This document shows, one piece after another, positions 1 to 8,921 of a DNA stretch of 56,479 bases (position 1 is its first letter; every line of letters starts with the position of its first letter). Origin of the DNA: Alphaproteobacteria bacterium (GTDB lineage: Bacteria > Pseudomonadota > Alphaproteobacteria > Sphingomonadales > Emcibacteraceae); assembly GCA_002401455.1 (NCBI GenBank), contig NVTE01000006.1, forward strand, positions 1,867 to 58,345. Direction: 5' to 3'. The position numbers and the translations under genes are program-made. The notes beneath the pieces are model-generated. The model ran no database searches and was not told the origin of the DNA. It was given only the letters and a program-made list of their open reading frames with translations.

Positions 1-84
1 CGTATCCGCAAGGGCCCAGCCCCGCGGAACCTTGATGTGCCGAAATATACATTCTTGAATGACACAACAGTCAGCATCGGTTAG
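1..84 (+). CDS. petA: Rieske iron-sulfur subunit of cytochrome bc1 (C-terminal end only)
   Basis: The window opens inside this gene. The first 27 codons run in frame to a TAG stop and encode a tail containing [18 protein letters not shown]-x-NL segment followed by a short strand is the normal C-terminus of the Rieske [2Fe-2S] subunit of the ubiquinol-cytochrome c reductase. The membrane anchor and cluster ligands lie upstream of the window. Cytochrome b starts 11 bp downstream and cytochrome c1 follows, which is the standard A-B-C operon order and supports the assignment of so short a piece. Confidence 0.9.
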   Translation, partial: RIRKGPAPRNLDVPKYTFLNDTTVSIG

Positions 85-95
85 GGAGCAGAAAA

Positions 96-1364
96 ATGGG
101 ATCATCTTCTTACGAGCCTACTAATAAGGCTGTAAAATGGTTTGAGGAACGCTTGCCGATTCTCGGACTTATTCATGGAACACTGGGGGCCGGCTATAAG
201 GCACCTCGTAATCTGAACTATTGGTGGAACTTTGGCTCACTGGCCGGTTTCATGCTGGTAGTACAGATCCTGACGGGCATCATTCTGGTGATGCATTACA
301 CCCCGCATGTGGATTTCGCTTTCCGGGCAGTAGAACATATCATGCGTGATGTGAACTATGGCTGGCTGATGCGCTATACTCATGCCAACGGTGCCTCCAT
401 GTTCTTTGTGGTGGTGTATGTTCATATCTTGCGCGGTATGTATTTCGGCTCTTACAAGTCACCACGTGAAGTCTTGTGGTTCTTAGGGCTGGTTATTTAC
501 CTGCTGATGATGGCAACTGGTTTCATGGGCTATGTTCTGCCCTGGGGACAGATGAGCTTCTGGGGCGCGACAGTGATTACCAACCTGTTTGGGGTTTTCG
601 ACTTCTATGAAGGCATGGGCGACAGCATCCTGCATCTTCTGTGGGGTGGCTTCTCGGTTGATAATCCAACCCTGCAACGCTTCTTCAGCCTGCATTACTT
701 GCTGCCGTTTGTGATCGTTGGTGTGGTTATCCTGCATATCTGGGCTTTGCATCTTCCGGGATCAAACAACCCGCTGGGGATTGATGCCAAGGGTCCGGGC
801 GACAAAATTCCGTTCCATCCTTATTACACTGCCAAGGATGCGTTTGGCCTGTCGTTCTTCATTGTGATCTTTGCGGTATTCATCTTCTATATGCCCAATA
901 TCATGGGTCACCCCGATAACTATATCGAGGCCAACCCTATGGTAACGCCGTCACATATTGTGCCGGAATGGTATTACCTGCCGTTCTACACAATCCTGAA
1001 AGCGGTCCCGGACAAGTTCCTTGGTGTGATTGCCATGTTTGGTTCTATCCTGATTTTCTTCGTCCTGCCTTGGCTGGACGGATCAAAAATCAGATCGGCT
1101 AAATTCCGCCCGACAACCGCCTTCTTCTTTTGGCTGTTCCTGGTAAACACCATTTACCTGGGTTATCTGGGCACCAAATTGCCGGATGAAATCATGATCA
1201 ACATGGGTGGCGGCATTGATGCCTTGACCATGGGTCGGATTTCCTCGGTCTTTTACTTCGCTTATTTCTTTGTGATTGTCCCCTTGGTCAGTCGTATGGA
1301 AACAACCAAACCCGTCCCGGTAAGTATTGCGCAGTCAGTACTGGACGCCAATAAGGAGGGCTAA
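96..1364 (+). CDS. petB: Cytochrome b of the bc1 complex
   Basis: This 422-aa integral membrane protein carries both hemes b and the two quinone sites of ubiquinol-cytochrome c reductase in the inner membrane. Visible landmarks are paired heme-ligand histidines near H96/H110 and H200/H214 on two hydrophobic helices, and the Qo-site PEWY motif at about 290-293. There are about eight hydrophobic segments. The length is normal for an alphaproteobacterial full-length cytochrome b (b6 part and subunit IV part fused). GGGAGCAG lies just before the ATG. It sits between the Rieske gene (11 bp upstream) and cytochrome c1 (4 bp downstream). Confidence 0.98.
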   Translation: MGSSSYEPTNKAVKWFEERLPILGLIHGTLGAGYKAPRNLNYWWNFGSLAGFMLVVQILTGIILVMHYTPHVDFAFRAVEHIMRDVNYGWLMRYTHANGASMFFVVVYVHILRGMYFGSYKSPREVLWFLGLVIYLLMMATGFMGYVLPWGQMSFWGATVITNLFGVFDFYEGMGDSILHLLWGGFSVDNPTLQRFFSLHYLLPFVIVGVVILHIWALHLPGSNNPLGIDAKGPGDKIPFHPYYTAKDAFGLSFFIVIFAVFIFYMPNIMGHPDNYIEANPMVTPSHIVPEWYYLPFYTILKAVPDKFLGVIAMFGSILIFFVLPWLDGSKIRSAKFRPTTAFFFWLFLVNTIYLGYLGTKLPDEIMINMGGGIDALTMGRISSVFYFAYFFVIVPLVSRMETTKPVPVSIAQSVLDANKEG

Positions 1365-1368
1365 GGAT

Positions 1369-2196
1369 ATGTTGAATATGTTTAAAAAAATCGGCCTTAT
1401 GGTTATCGTTGTAATGGGCGGAATTTCCTTTGCCAATGCATCTGGTGACAGTGCTTATGAGACTAAAAGACACGATTGGCCCCATGCCGGGCCTTTCGGG
1501 AAATTTGACAAGGACGCGCTGCAGCGGGGACTTCAGGTGTACAAGGAAGTTTGTTCTGCCTGTCATTCCCTGGACATGGTCGCGTTTCGTGAATTGACGG
1601 CTTTTGGCTATTCCGTGGATGAAGTGAAAGCTTTCGCCAAGGAATATGAATTTGCCAATGGTTTCGATGATGAGGGCGAAGAAGTCTATCGCACAGGACT
1701 GCCCCAGGATTATTTCCCGGCACCTTTTGCCTCTGAAGTAGAAGCCCGTGAGTCAAACAACGGCGCACTGCCCCCTGACTTCTCCCTTCTGGGTAAGTCT
1801 CGGGAGCATCTGTCCCTGTTTACCCCATGGAACAGTGTTTATGGTGAAGATTATATCGTTGGCATTCTAACCACATACCATGAGGAAGCACCCCACGGTG
1901 TTGACCTGGCCGATGGTATGTATTTCAATGAGACCTTCACCGGCAACCAGATCGCCATGGCACCGCCATTGTTCGATGAATTGGTTGAATATGCTGACGG
2001 TACTGTGGCGACAAGTGAACAAATGGCACAGGATGTTGCCACCTTCATGTATTGGGCGGCTGAGCCAAAGATGGAAGAGCGCAAGCAGATGGGCCTGAAA
2101 GTTATTATTTTCATGTCTATCCTGACCATTATGCTTTATTTTGTCAATAAGAGCGTGTGGCGCAATGTCAAAAAAGGCAAAGATCTTGATGTTTAA
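1369..2196 (+). CDS. petC: Cytochrome c1 of the bc1 complex
   Basis: This 275-aa protein passes electrons from the Rieske centre to soluble or membrane cytochrome c in the periplasm. An N-terminal signal or anchor (about residues 8-24) precedes the heme-attachment motif CSACH at about 62-66. The likely axial Met is in the NQIAMAPPLFDE stretch near residue 195. A C-terminal membrane helix (about 245-262) is followed by a basic end. I chose ATG 1369 because GGAGGG lies 8 bp upstream at 1355-1360. A start at 1327 would overlap petB, and ATG 1378 is the other option. It is the last gene of the pet operon, before the terminator at 2221. Confidence 0.97.
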   Translation: MLNMFKKIGLMVIVVMGGISFANASGDSAYETKRHDWPHAGPFGKFDKDALQRGLQVYKEVCSACHSLDMVAFRELTAFGYSVDEVKAFAKEYEFANGFDDEGEEVYRTGLPQDYFPAPFASEVEARESNNGALPPDFSLLGKSREHLSLFTPWNSVYGEDYIVGILTTYHEEAPHGVDLADGMYFNETFTGNQIAMAPPLFDELVEYADGTVATSEQMAQDVATFMYWAAEPKMEERKQMGLKVIIFMSILTIMLYFVNKSVWRNVKKGKDLDV

Positions 2197-2220
2197 TTGT
2201 CATCAAGGTTAAAGTGATTA

Positions 2221-2252
2221 AAAGGGCTATCCTTCGGGGTGGCCCTTTTTTT
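2221..2252 (+). terminator. Rho-independent terminator of the pet operon
   Basis: A 12-bp stem (2221-2232 with 2237-2248, including two G-T pairs) closes on a TTCG tetraloop at 2233-2236 and runs into a T tract to 2252. It lies 25 bp after the cytochrome c1 stop. The next gene starts only 15 bp further on, so that gene probably has to be expressed by read-through or from its own promoter. Confidence 0.9.
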
Positions 2253-2267
2253 ATGGGAGAAGAAGTG

Positions 2268-3014
2268 ATGCCAGGTTTTAAAGATCATTTTTCACAACAG
2301 GCCGCAGGCTACAGCACATTCCGGCCCCTGTATCCCTCAGGGCTCTATCAGCATTTATCAGGTCTGTGCGGCGGTCATGGGCTGGCTTGGGACTGTGCCA
2401 CCGGTAACGGCCAGGCGGCCCGGGGGCTGGCGGATTATTTTGACCGGGTGATCGCGACGGATGCCAGTGAGAAACAGATTGCCCATGCTCATGGCCCAAA
2501 CACTGTTTCTTTCAGGGTAGGGACGGCGGAATGCTCAGGGTTGGACGATGCCAGCGTCGACCTGATTACCGTGGCCCAGGCCCTGCACTGGTTTGATCAT
2601 CAGGCATTTTTTCAGGAGGTGCAGCGGGTACTGAAGACCGGCGGTCTGCTGGCGGTCTGGACTTATGATCTGCTGATCCTTGATGACCAGCTTGATCCGG
2701 TTTTGCGGCGACTGAATGAGGACATTATTGGGGACTATTGGCCCGTAGAGAGGCAGATGGTCCGGGACCGCTACCAGACCATCGACTTTCCCTTTGAGAG
2801 CATAGCCATGCCGGGCTTTAATCTGGAGGCCTCATGGACATTGGAGGAGCTTGTGGGCTACCTCAGCACCTGGTCTTCTGTGGTCCGCTATAAAGCGGCG
2901 ACGGGACGGGACCCGCTGCAGGAAATCACCCCTGACTTAAGGGATGCCTGGGGACCGGCCTCTGATAAAAAACCTGTCAGATGGCCGATCACGTTCAAGG
3001 TCGGGAGAGTTTAA
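2268..3014 (+). CDS. Class I SAM-dependent methyltransferase
   Basis: This 248-aa protein has the Rossmann-like methyltransferase fold. It shows a start-type FKDHFSQQAAGYSTFRP segment, glycine motif I in DCATGNGQAARGL (about 40-52), an acidic motif II region (IATDAS), and the motif IV-like ITVAQALHWFD. The pattern resembles the trans-aconitate/UbiE-like group (DUF4942-free, Methyltransf_11 type), but the substrate cannot be told. I chose ATG 2268 because GGGAGAAGAAG precedes it. Longer starts would fall inside the pet terminator. Its stop overlaps that of the convergent MaoC-like gene (TTAA shared at 3011-3014). Confidence 0.85.
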   Translation: MPGFKDHFSQQAAGYSTFRPLYPSGLYQHLSGLCGGHGLAWDCATGNGQAARGLADYFDRVIATDASEKQIAHAHGPNTVSFRVGTAECSGLDDASVDLITVAQALHWFDHQAFFQEVQRVLKTGGLLAVWTYDLLILDDQLDPVLRRLNEDIIGDYWPVERQMVRDRYQTIDFPFESIAMPGFNLEASWTLEELVGYLSTWSSVVRYKAATGRDPLQEITPDLRDAWGPASDKKPVRWPITFKVGRV

Positions 3015-3478
3015 CTTGCCGCTTGTTGTTTTTTTAACGCGGCCCGGGTCAGGAACATGCCCGTTGTATTGATGGACATGACGATCTCATCATTTTGGTT
3101 GAGGGTCTGAACGTCGTAAGTAACAATGCCAATCCCCGGTTTGCTTTTGGATTCCCGGGCTTCAAGAACGATCACTGTCGCCTTGAGACGGTCACCGGCA
3201 AAGACCGGACGGTGCCAGCGCAATTTATCAATCCCGGGGGAGCCCATGCTGCTGCTGTCGGTGAGGATCTGATCACAGAGTAGGCGCATGGTGATAGCCC
3301 CGGTCATCCAGCCACTGGCGATCAGTTTGCCGTAATAGGACTTGGCGGCGAACTCCGGATCGGTATGGAAGGGCTGAGGATCATATTTTTCAGCAAATTC
3401 GATGATTTCCCGTTCGGTGACCAGATAGTCGCCAAATGTGTCCGTCACCCCAACGTGGAAATCTTCGAATGTAATCAT
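3011..3478 (-). CDS. MaoC-like hot-dog dehydratase/hydratase
   Basis: This 155-aa protein has a single hot-dog fold of the MaoC type. Members hydrate or dehydrate 2-enoyl-CoA or related thioesters. The characteristic region reads FAEKYDPQPFHTDPEFA (about 28-45), holding the catalytic Asp and His pair, followed by GLIASGWMTG-like glycine-rich helix residues (KLIASGWMTGA). It is the last gene of the minus-strand run, 8 bp after ychF, and probably co-transcribed with it. The thioester substrate is unknown. MaoC is a family name here and does not imply a monoamine pathway. Confidence 0.88.
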   Translation of the reverse strand: MITFEDFHVGVTDTFGDYLVTEREIIEFAEKYDPQPFHTDPEFAAKSYYGKLIASGWMTGAITMRLLCDQILTDSSSMGSPGIDKLRWHRPVFAGDRLKATVIVLEARESKSKPGIGIVTYDVQTLNQNDEIVMSINTTGMFLTRAALKKQQAAS

Positions 3479-3486
3479 GACAGTCC

Positions 3487-4590
3487 TTAGTTTGCGAAAC
3501 GAAAGTGGAGAACATCGCCGTCGAGGACGACATATTCTTTGCCCTCAAGGCGCATTTTTCCGGCATCTTTCGACCCGTTTTCGCCCTTGAATTCGATATA
3601 GTCTTCATAAGCAATAGTTTCACTGCGGATGAAGCCTTTTTCAAAGTCGGTATGGATCACACCAGCGGCCTGGGGCGCCATGGTATTCTTCGGGATGGTC
3701 CAGGCACGGGCTTCTTTGGGGCCAACGGTGAAATAGGTGATCAGGTCCAGCAGGTTATAACCGGCACTAATTACCCGGCCGAGGCCGGTTTCGCCAAGTC
3801 CAAGATCTTCGAGAAAGGCTTTTTGTTCTTCCGGATCGTCAAGCTGGGCAATCTCTGATTCGAGGGCCGCTGAGATATTAACCGAGACTGCATTTTCTGT
3901 GGCGGCTTTTTCGGCAACCCGGGCGCTTTTGTCATTGCCTTCAGCGGCGTCCTCTTCGCTGACGTTACAGACATAGAGCACCGGTTTGGCGGTCAGAAGC
4001 TGTAATTCATTGATCAGTTTTTGTTCTTCCTCATCGGCAGCGATGACGTTACGGGCCGGTAGGCCTTCTTCCAGAACCTCCAGCATGCGGTCAACCAGAA
4101 CCATGAGCAGTTTGGCTTCCTTATCCTGGCCGCGAATGCGCCGCTCCAGGCCGGATTTGCGTTTGGTCAGGCTGTCGATATCTGACAGCATCAATTCGGT
4201 TTCAACGGTCTCGGCATCGGCGATGGGGTCAATGACGCCTTCCACATGGGTGATATCGTCATCTTCAAAACAGCGCAGCACATGAATGATGGCATCGACT
4301 TCCCGAATATTTCCCAGGAACTGATTGCCGAGGCCTTCACCCTGGGACGCGCCGCGCACCAGACCGGCAATATCAACAAAGGACAGTTGGGTGGGGATGA
4401 TTTCCTTTGACCCGGCAATCTCTGCCAACAGCAACAGGCGCTGGTCGGGGACCGGGACCTGGCCGACATTGGGCTCAATGGTGCAGAAGGGGTAATTGGC
4501 CGCGGCGGCAGCTGCCGTGTTGGTCAGAGCGTTAAAAAGAGTTGATTTACCGACGTTCGGCAATCCGACAATACCACATTTAAAACCCAT
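3487..4590 (-). CDS. ychF: Redox/ribosome-associated GTPase-ATPase YchF (OLA1 family)
   Basis: This 367-aa protein belongs to the Obg-related YchF/OLA1 family. These bind ATP as well as GTP and associate with ribosomes. The P-loop GLPNVGKST is at residues 8-16. Switch I/II follow as DIAGLVRGASQGEGLGNQFL (about 73-92), and the altered G4 motif is in the VCNVSEE stretch. A coiled-coil insert precedes a C-terminal TGS domain ending in DVLHFRFAN. The length is normal. It lies 12 bp after pth, the usual neighbour of ychF in many proteobacteria, and is probably co-transcribed with it. Confidence 0.97.
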   Translation of the reverse strand: MGFKCGIVGLPNVGKSTLFNALTNTAAAAAANYPFCTIEPNVGQVPVPDQRLLLLAEIAGSKEIIPTQLSFVDIAGLVRGASQGEGLGNQFLGNIREVDAIIHVLRCFEDDDITHVEGVIDPIADAETVETELMLSDIDSLTKRKSGLERRIRGQDKEAKLLMVLVDRMLEVLEEGLPARNVIAADEEEQKLINELQLLTAKPVLYVCNVSEEDAAEGNDKSARVAEKAATENAVSVNISAALESEIAQLDDPEEQKAFLEDLGLGETGLGRVISAGYNLLDLITYFTVGPKEARAWTIPKNTMAPQAAGVIHTDFEKGFIRSETIAYEDYIEFKGENGSKDAGKMRLEGKEYVVLDGDVLHFRFAN

Positions 4591-4602
4591 AGTCTTTATC
4601 CG

Positions 4603-5187
4603 TTATTTGTTGTTCAGTCGCAGTCCGACTGCATTTAAAAATTTGGCTCCGGCGGTTTCACCGGACCGGTCCGCCAAGGACGGGGCGGCAAAAGACACCG
4701 CATCCAGAAGTGGCTCAAGCCATTGCTGATCAGACTTGGCAAAATCGCCGAGCACGTGACCATGTACCTGGTCTTTGTCGCCGGGATGGCCAATGCCCAT
4801 GCGAATACGGTGATAGTTCTTGCCCATATGCTGGTCAATGCTGCGCAGGCCATTATGGCCCGCGTGACCGCCACCGGTCTTGAATTTAATCTTGGCCGCA
4901 GGAATATCAAGGTCATCATGGAAAATGATGATATCTTCCGGCGGTATTTTGTAGAAACGGGCGGCTTCACCCACCGCCTGACCCGACAAATTCATATAAG
5001 TCAGGGGCTTGAGGATCAGTATTTTCTCAGATCCCAACCGCCCTTCAAAGGTTGTCCCCTGAAAACGGGCTTTGGGGCCGCTAAAGTTATGGCGGCGAAC
5101 AATCTCGTCCACCGCCATAAATCCGATATTATGCCGATTGTCGTTATATTTACTACCGGGGTTACCCAGGCCGACCACTAACAACAT
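4603..5187 (-). CDS. pth: Peptidyl-tRNA hydrolase
   Basis: This 194-aa cytoplasmic enzyme releases tRNA from prematurely dropped peptidyl-tRNA. It begins [20 protein letters not shown], containing Asn10 and the catalytic His19 of the family. Further matches are [11 protein letters not shown] (about 62-72), the FHDDLDIP stretch with the catalytic Asp near 92, and [11 protein letters not shown]. The length is typical. It sits 45 bp downstream of rplY and 12 bp upstream of ychF, within the conserved prs-rplY-pth-ychF order. Confidence 0.98.
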   Translation of the reverse strand: MLLVVGLGNPGSKYNDNRHNIGFMAVDEIVRRHNFSGPKARFQGTTFEGRLGSEKILILKPLTYMNLSGQAVGEAARFYKIPPEDIIIFHDDLDIPAAKIKFKTGGGHAGHNGLRSIDQHMGKNYHRIRMGIGHPGDKDQVHGHVLGDFAKSDQQWLEPLLDAVSFAAPSLADRSGETAGAKFLNAVGLRLNNK

Positions 5188-5232
5188 GGCATTATCCTTA
5201 ACATTTGGCCTAAACCATTATAAGGGCGAAGG

Positions 5233-5880
5233 TTACTCTTCGCCACCTTCTGCAGGTGCTTCTTCGCCTTCAGTAGCTACTGCTTCTTCTTCATCATCAG
5301 TGTCAGAACCCTTCAGTCCGCTTGGCACTGCGATGGTGGCAATGGTAAAGTCACGGTCATCAATAACCGGTGTCACGCCCTTAGGCAGGGTCACCGCGCT
5401 GATGTGAACGCTGTCATTCATGTCAAGCTCGGAAATATCGATTGTGATTGATTCCGGGATCGCGTCAGCCGGGCAGTTGAATTCAACTTCATGACGGACA
5501 ACGGACAGGATGCCGCCGGCTTTCATGCCGAGACACTCTTCTTCACCGGTAAAGTGAATTGGAATCATGATCTTAAGTGTTGCACCTTTGGCAAGACGCA
5601 GGAAGTCAACATGAAGCGGCCAGTCAGACACAGGGTGGAACTGAACATCGCGCGGCAGTACGATTTCTTTGGTTTTGCCGACCTGAATTTCATAAGACGT
5701 GTTCATGAAACCACCTTTGTGCAATTCTTTGAACAGGTCAACCCGTTTGAGGGTAACCAGAACAGGTTCTTTTTTGTCGCCGTAAATTACTGCTGGTACT
5801 TTGTCTTCTCTACGTAACGCACGAGAGGACCCCTTACCCGCTTTTTCGCGCAATTCAGCTTTAATAACTGGATGTGCCAT
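5233..5880 (-). CDS. rplY: 50S ribosomal protein L25, general stress (Ctc) form
   Basis: This 215-aa protein is the long TL5/CTC version of L25, which binds 5S rRNA in the large subunit. The N-terminal half starts MAHPVIKAELREKAGKGSSR and carries the L25 beta-barrel. The C-terminal CTC domain includes a DWPLHVDFLRL segment. The tail is strongly acidic (DDEEEAVATEGEEAPAEGG). I chose ATG 5880 because AGGAG stands about 6 bp upstream. A longer open frame to 5946 runs through a hairpin and lacks a good ribosome site. It lies upstream of pth on the same strand. Confidence 0.96.
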   Translation of the reverse strand: MAHPVIKAELREKAGKGSSRALRREDKVPAVIYGDKKEPVLVTLKRVDLFKELHKGGFMNTSYEIQVGKTKEIVLPRDVQFHPVSDWPLHVDFLRLAKGATLKIMIPIHFTGEEECLGMKAGGILSVVRHEVEFNCPADAIPESITIDISELDMNDSVHISAVTLPKGVTPVIDDRDFTIATIAVPSGLKGSDTDDEEEAVATEGEEAPAEGGEE

Positions 5881-5933
5881 TTTAATTCTCCTAATTGATG
5901 AATATGATATTGCCTCCAGGGGTGCCAATATCA

Positions 5934-5968
5934 AAGGCCTGCACACTTGTCATAAGAGCACAGGCCTT
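5934..5968 (-). terminator. Hairpin between prs and rplY, possible weak terminator or leader structure
   Basis: Arms of 8 bp (AAGGCCTG at 5934-5941 and CAGGCCTT at 5961-5968) enclose a 19-nt loop with a few further possible pairs. On the minus strand it lies about 60 bp after the prs stop and about 50 bp before the rplY start. Only a poor T run follows, so attenuation or RNA protection is as likely as full termination. Confidence 0.35.
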
Positions 5969-6031
5969 ATAGTTGGCAGTTTTTAACGTGTAATGGCTAA
6001 AAACTCAATGCTTATTTACATAATTTAACGC

Positions 6032-6970
6032 CTAATCGAACAGGACAGATACGGACTCTTCCGTATTGATCCGTCTGATGGCCTCCGCAAACAGGGGCGC
6101 GATGCTGACCTGGCGGATTTTTGTACAGTTGGCTACGGCTTCCGTGGCACAGATGCTGTCCGTAATGACAACTGATTCCAGTTCTGAAGCCGCGATGCGG
6201 TCAACCGCAGGGCCGGACAAAACACCATGGGCCACATAGGCGCTGACCCCGGTTGCGCCATTGGCTTTCAGGGCGGTTGCCGCATTACACAGTGTGCCGG
6301 CAGAATCGACAATGTCATCGACTAGAATGCAGTGATACCCTTCCACATCGCCGATCACATTCATGACTTCTGAAATGCCGGCTTTTTCCCGGCGCTTATC
6401 AATGATCGCCAGGGGCGTATCCAGACGTTTGGCATGGGCACGCGCCCGGACCACGCCACCCACATCGGGGGAGACAACCATGACTTTTTTGCCATTATTC
6501 ATCAGGTTTTCGCGAATGTCGCGGACCAGAACCGGTGAGGCAAACAGGTTATCGGTGGGAATGTCGAAGAAGCCCTGAATTTGTCCGGCATGAAGATCCA
6601 TGGTCAGGACCCGGTCGGCGCCGGCTTTGGTAATCAGGTTGGCCATCAGTTTGGCGGAGATCGGTGTCCGAGGGCCAGGTTTCCTGTCCTGACGGGCATA
6701 ACCGAAATAAGGAATGACGGCGGTGATCCGTTTGGCGGAGGCCCGGCGCAGCGCATCAATACTGACCAGCAGTTCCATGATGTTGTCATTGGCGGGGTAG
6801 GAGGTTGGTTGAATCACAAAAATGTCCTCACCTCGGACATTTTCTTTTATTTCTACCCAGACTTCTTCATCCAAAAAACGGGTGATGTCTGCGTCGGTTA
6901 ATTTCATATTCAGGCAGCTGGCGATGGCTTCTGCGAGGGGCCGATTGCTATTACCGGACAGAAGTTTCAT
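6032..6970 (-). CDS. prs: Ribose-phosphate pyrophosphokinase
   Basis: This 312-aa enzyme makes PRPP from ribose 5-phosphate and ATP, feeding purine, pyrimidine, histidine, tryptophan and NAD synthesis. It begins [17 protein letters not shown]. The family signatures are [13 protein letters not shown] (about 92-104), [18 protein letters not shown] (about 127-144) and the PRPP-loop region [12 protein letters not shown] (about 215-226). The length is standard. It is on the minus strand with a 75-bp gap after pgeF, containing GAATCTAGAG and AT-rich sequence where a separate promoter could sit. Confidence 0.98.
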   Translation of the reverse strand: MKLLSGNSNRPLAEAIASCLNMKLTDADITRFLDEEVWVEIKENVRGEDIFVIQPTSYPANDNIMELLVSIDALRRASAKRITAVIPYFGYARQDRKPGPRTPISAKLMANLITKAGADRVLTMDLHAGQIQGFFDIPTDNLFASPVLVRDIRENLMNNGKKVMVVSPDVGGVVRARAHAKRLDTPLAIIDKRREKAGISEVMNVIGDVEGYHCILVDDIVDSAGTLCNAATALKANGATGVSAYVAHGVLSGPAVDRIAASELESVVITDSICATEAVANCTKIRQVSIAPLFAEAIRRINTEESVSVLFD

Positions 6971-7044
6971 GGTGCGATATCCTCTTACACTTAAATCATC
7001 GAATCTAGAGTAGAATATATAGCGGGAAATTTTTTAAAAAGCGA

Positions 7045-7830
7045 CTAAAGAAGCATGATGGTGGAAATTTGTCGGCCATAATCTTTTTCGCCCCGGTGGG
7101 TCGTGCGGCGGTAGCTGAAAAAATGTTCCTCATCGTTGTAAGTGTCATGGTCAAGGATGGCCATATTCTTCAGCCCGGCTGTTTCTAGTCTGTCCCGTAA
7201 AAATCCCTTTAAATCAAATAAATAGTGATCCTGTCGGGGGCTATTGATGAAATATTTCCGGTGGGCCTGCGTCTGATCTGTGAATTTTTTCCGAAACTCC
7301 GGGCCGACTTCATAATTTCCCTGGCTGATACAGGGACCAACGACGGCGCTGATCTGGTTAAGTTCTGCCCCGTGCTGATACATCATCTGCAGGGTGTTTT
7401 CGACGATTCCCGTCAGCGCGCCTTTCCAGCCGGCATGGGCGGCCCCGATAACGCCATTGCTTGGATCGGCAAACAGCACCGGTGCACAGTCCGCCGTCAG
7501 GATGCCCAGGGCGATATTTTTCTGCCGGGTGACCAGGGCATCGCCCCGGGGCAGGCTGTCTTCGTCCCAGGGGCTTGCCAGATAATGTACACGGTTGCTG
7601 TGGGTTTGATACAGGCCACACAGCCTATGGACGTTCGGGCTATGGGCGTCCGGGCTGAGATCTGTCAGGATGGCCCTGCGGTTGTTGCGGACATTTTCCG
7701 GCTGATCATCTGATCCCGGCCCACAATTGGCCGAGGCATATATACCGGTCGAGCAGCCGCCTTTCCGGCTGAAAAAACCATGGCGGATGGTCGGGCCCCG
7801 CAAGAGCGAGCTGGTGAATTTCGGTGTCAT
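7045..7830 (-). CDS. pgeF: Peptidoglycan editing factor PgeF / multicopper-oxidase-like YfiH family
   Basis: This 261-aa protein is of the YfiH/YlmD (laccase-domain) family. Members have been described as purine-nucleoside phosphorylases or as peptidoglycan editing factors that remove wrongly added serine. Visible signatures are FFSRKGGCSTGIYAS near the N-terminus, LTADCAPVLFAD with the metal-site Cys (about 112-123), and AAHAGWKGALTGIVENT with a metal-site His (about 130-146). The C-terminal part includes GPCISQGNYEVG. Its start overlaps the upstream midA-like gene by 4 bp, indicating translational coupling. Confidence 0.93.
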   Translation of the reverse strand: MTPKFTSSLLRGPTIRHGFFSRKGGCSTGIYASANCGPGSDDQPENVRNNRRAILTDLSPDAHSPNVHRLCGLYQTHSNRVHYLASPWDEDSLPRGDALVTRQKNIALGILTADCAPVLFADPSNGVIGAAHAGWKGALTGIVENTLQMMYQHGAELNQISAVVGPCISQGNYEVGPEFRKKFTDQTQAHRKYFINSPRQDHYLFDLKGFLRDRLETAGLKNMAILDHDTYNDEEHFFSYRRTTHRGEKDYGRQISTIMLL

Positions 7831-8921
7831 TCTTCAAAACCGATAACGCCGGAGAGGCTCTGATCAGTCACGGCCATGACTTTAAACAGGTTGCCCATTT
7901 CTCCGTCATCGGTCAGGCGGTGCAGGGCCGCGAGGATCGTACTCTTCTGGGCCTCAGAGGCATTGGTGGATAAAGTCTCTGCCCGGGCATCAATGCCGAG
8001 GGCTTTCAGGAAAACCCCCTGACCGGTCGGGCCATGGACCCGGGTTTCGCATGCGTGGGCCACTTCCTTCAGTCGCTGGAAATTGACATGGGTGGTCAAG
8101 TCCACGTCGCCGGGCTCTGACAGGATATCGACATATTTATGGGCCTTGACCGCCTGCAGGGTATCGCCGGTGCCATGGGCATCATGGCCATAGTCAATGA
8201 CCAGAGCGGCCCCGCCAGACTGCTGGATATGCTCGGCAATCTCGGCCATTATATTGTCCCCGATGCTGCAAACCTCGGCAATACTGCCCACATCGGCCCG
8301 GTGCAGGGCAGACGGGATCAGGTGTTCCGGCGAGGGCGCCGGGGCCAGGCGCAGGCTAAGTCTTTCCTTATCATCCAGACTGACCAGTCTCTCATGCCAG
8401 CCATTGCCCGTCTTCTGGAACTGGCGTACGGGCAGGGCGTCAAAAAATTCGTTGGCAATCAACAGGATCGGCGCGCCTTTGGCTTGGCTGAGCACGTCCC
8501 CGATCCGGCTATGCCAGGTTGGGATTTTATAGTCTTTCAGTGTCTCGGCCTGGGTCGTCTTCAGCTTGGGTGACATTTCCACCAGATGAATTTCCAGGGC
8601 ATCCATCATGCCGGGAATGGCTTTCAGGGAGCGTAGAGCATCCTGCATTAGGGTGCCGCGTCCGGGTCCGATCTCGATCAGGTGAATTTTCTCCGGGCGG
8701 CCCATATTCATCCAGTTGACCGCCTGCCAAAGTCCGACCATTTCGCCAAACATCTGGCTGATTTCTGGGGCGGTGATGAAGTCGCCGGCCCGCCCGAACG
8801 GGTCCTGTTTCATGTAATAGCCATGTCTCGGGTTACCCAGGGCTTCGGCCATGAAGGTGGCGATGGTGATCGGGCCCTGAGCCTTAATCAGCTTAATCAG
8901 GTAGGTTTCGAGGGCGGTCAT
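7827..8921 (-). CDS. SAM-dependent methyltransferase of the NDUFAF7/MidA family
   Basis: This 364-aa protein matches the COG1565 family. Its eukaryotic member NDUFAF7 (MidA) methylates an arginine of the 49-kDa complex I subunit. Landmarks are HGYYMKQDPFGRAGDFITAP (about 33-52), the SAM motif IEIGPGRGTLMQDAL (about 89-103), and EFFDALPVRQF. The alphaproteobacterial version lies between lgt and pgeF, as here, with 4-bp overlaps on both sides. A role in complex I assembly is inferred from the family and not visible in the sequence. Confidence 0.92.
   Translation of the reverse strand: MTALETYLIKLIKAQGPITIATFMAEALGNPRHGYYMKQDPFGRAGDFITAPEISQMFGEMVGLWQAVNWMNMGRPEKIHLIEIGPGRGTLMQDALRSLKAIPGMMDALEIHLVEMSPKLKTTQAETLKDYKIPTWHSRIGDVLSQAKGAPILLIANEFFDALPVRQFQKTGNGWHERLVSLDDKERLSLRLAPAPSPEHLIPSALHRADVGSIAEVCSIGDNIMAEIAEHIQQSGGAALVIDYGHDAHGTGDTLQAVKAHKYVDILSEPGDVDLTTHVNFQRLKEVAHACETRVHGPTGQGVFLKALGIDARAETLSTNASEAQKSTILAALHRLTDDGEMGNLFKVMAVTDQSLSGVIGFEE

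Noticed and set aside
1327-1368. Earlier in-frame start for cytochrome c1 inside petB
   Set aside because: The GGAGGG site and signal peptide position fit ATG 1369. The longer start would add 14 residues before the signal peptide.
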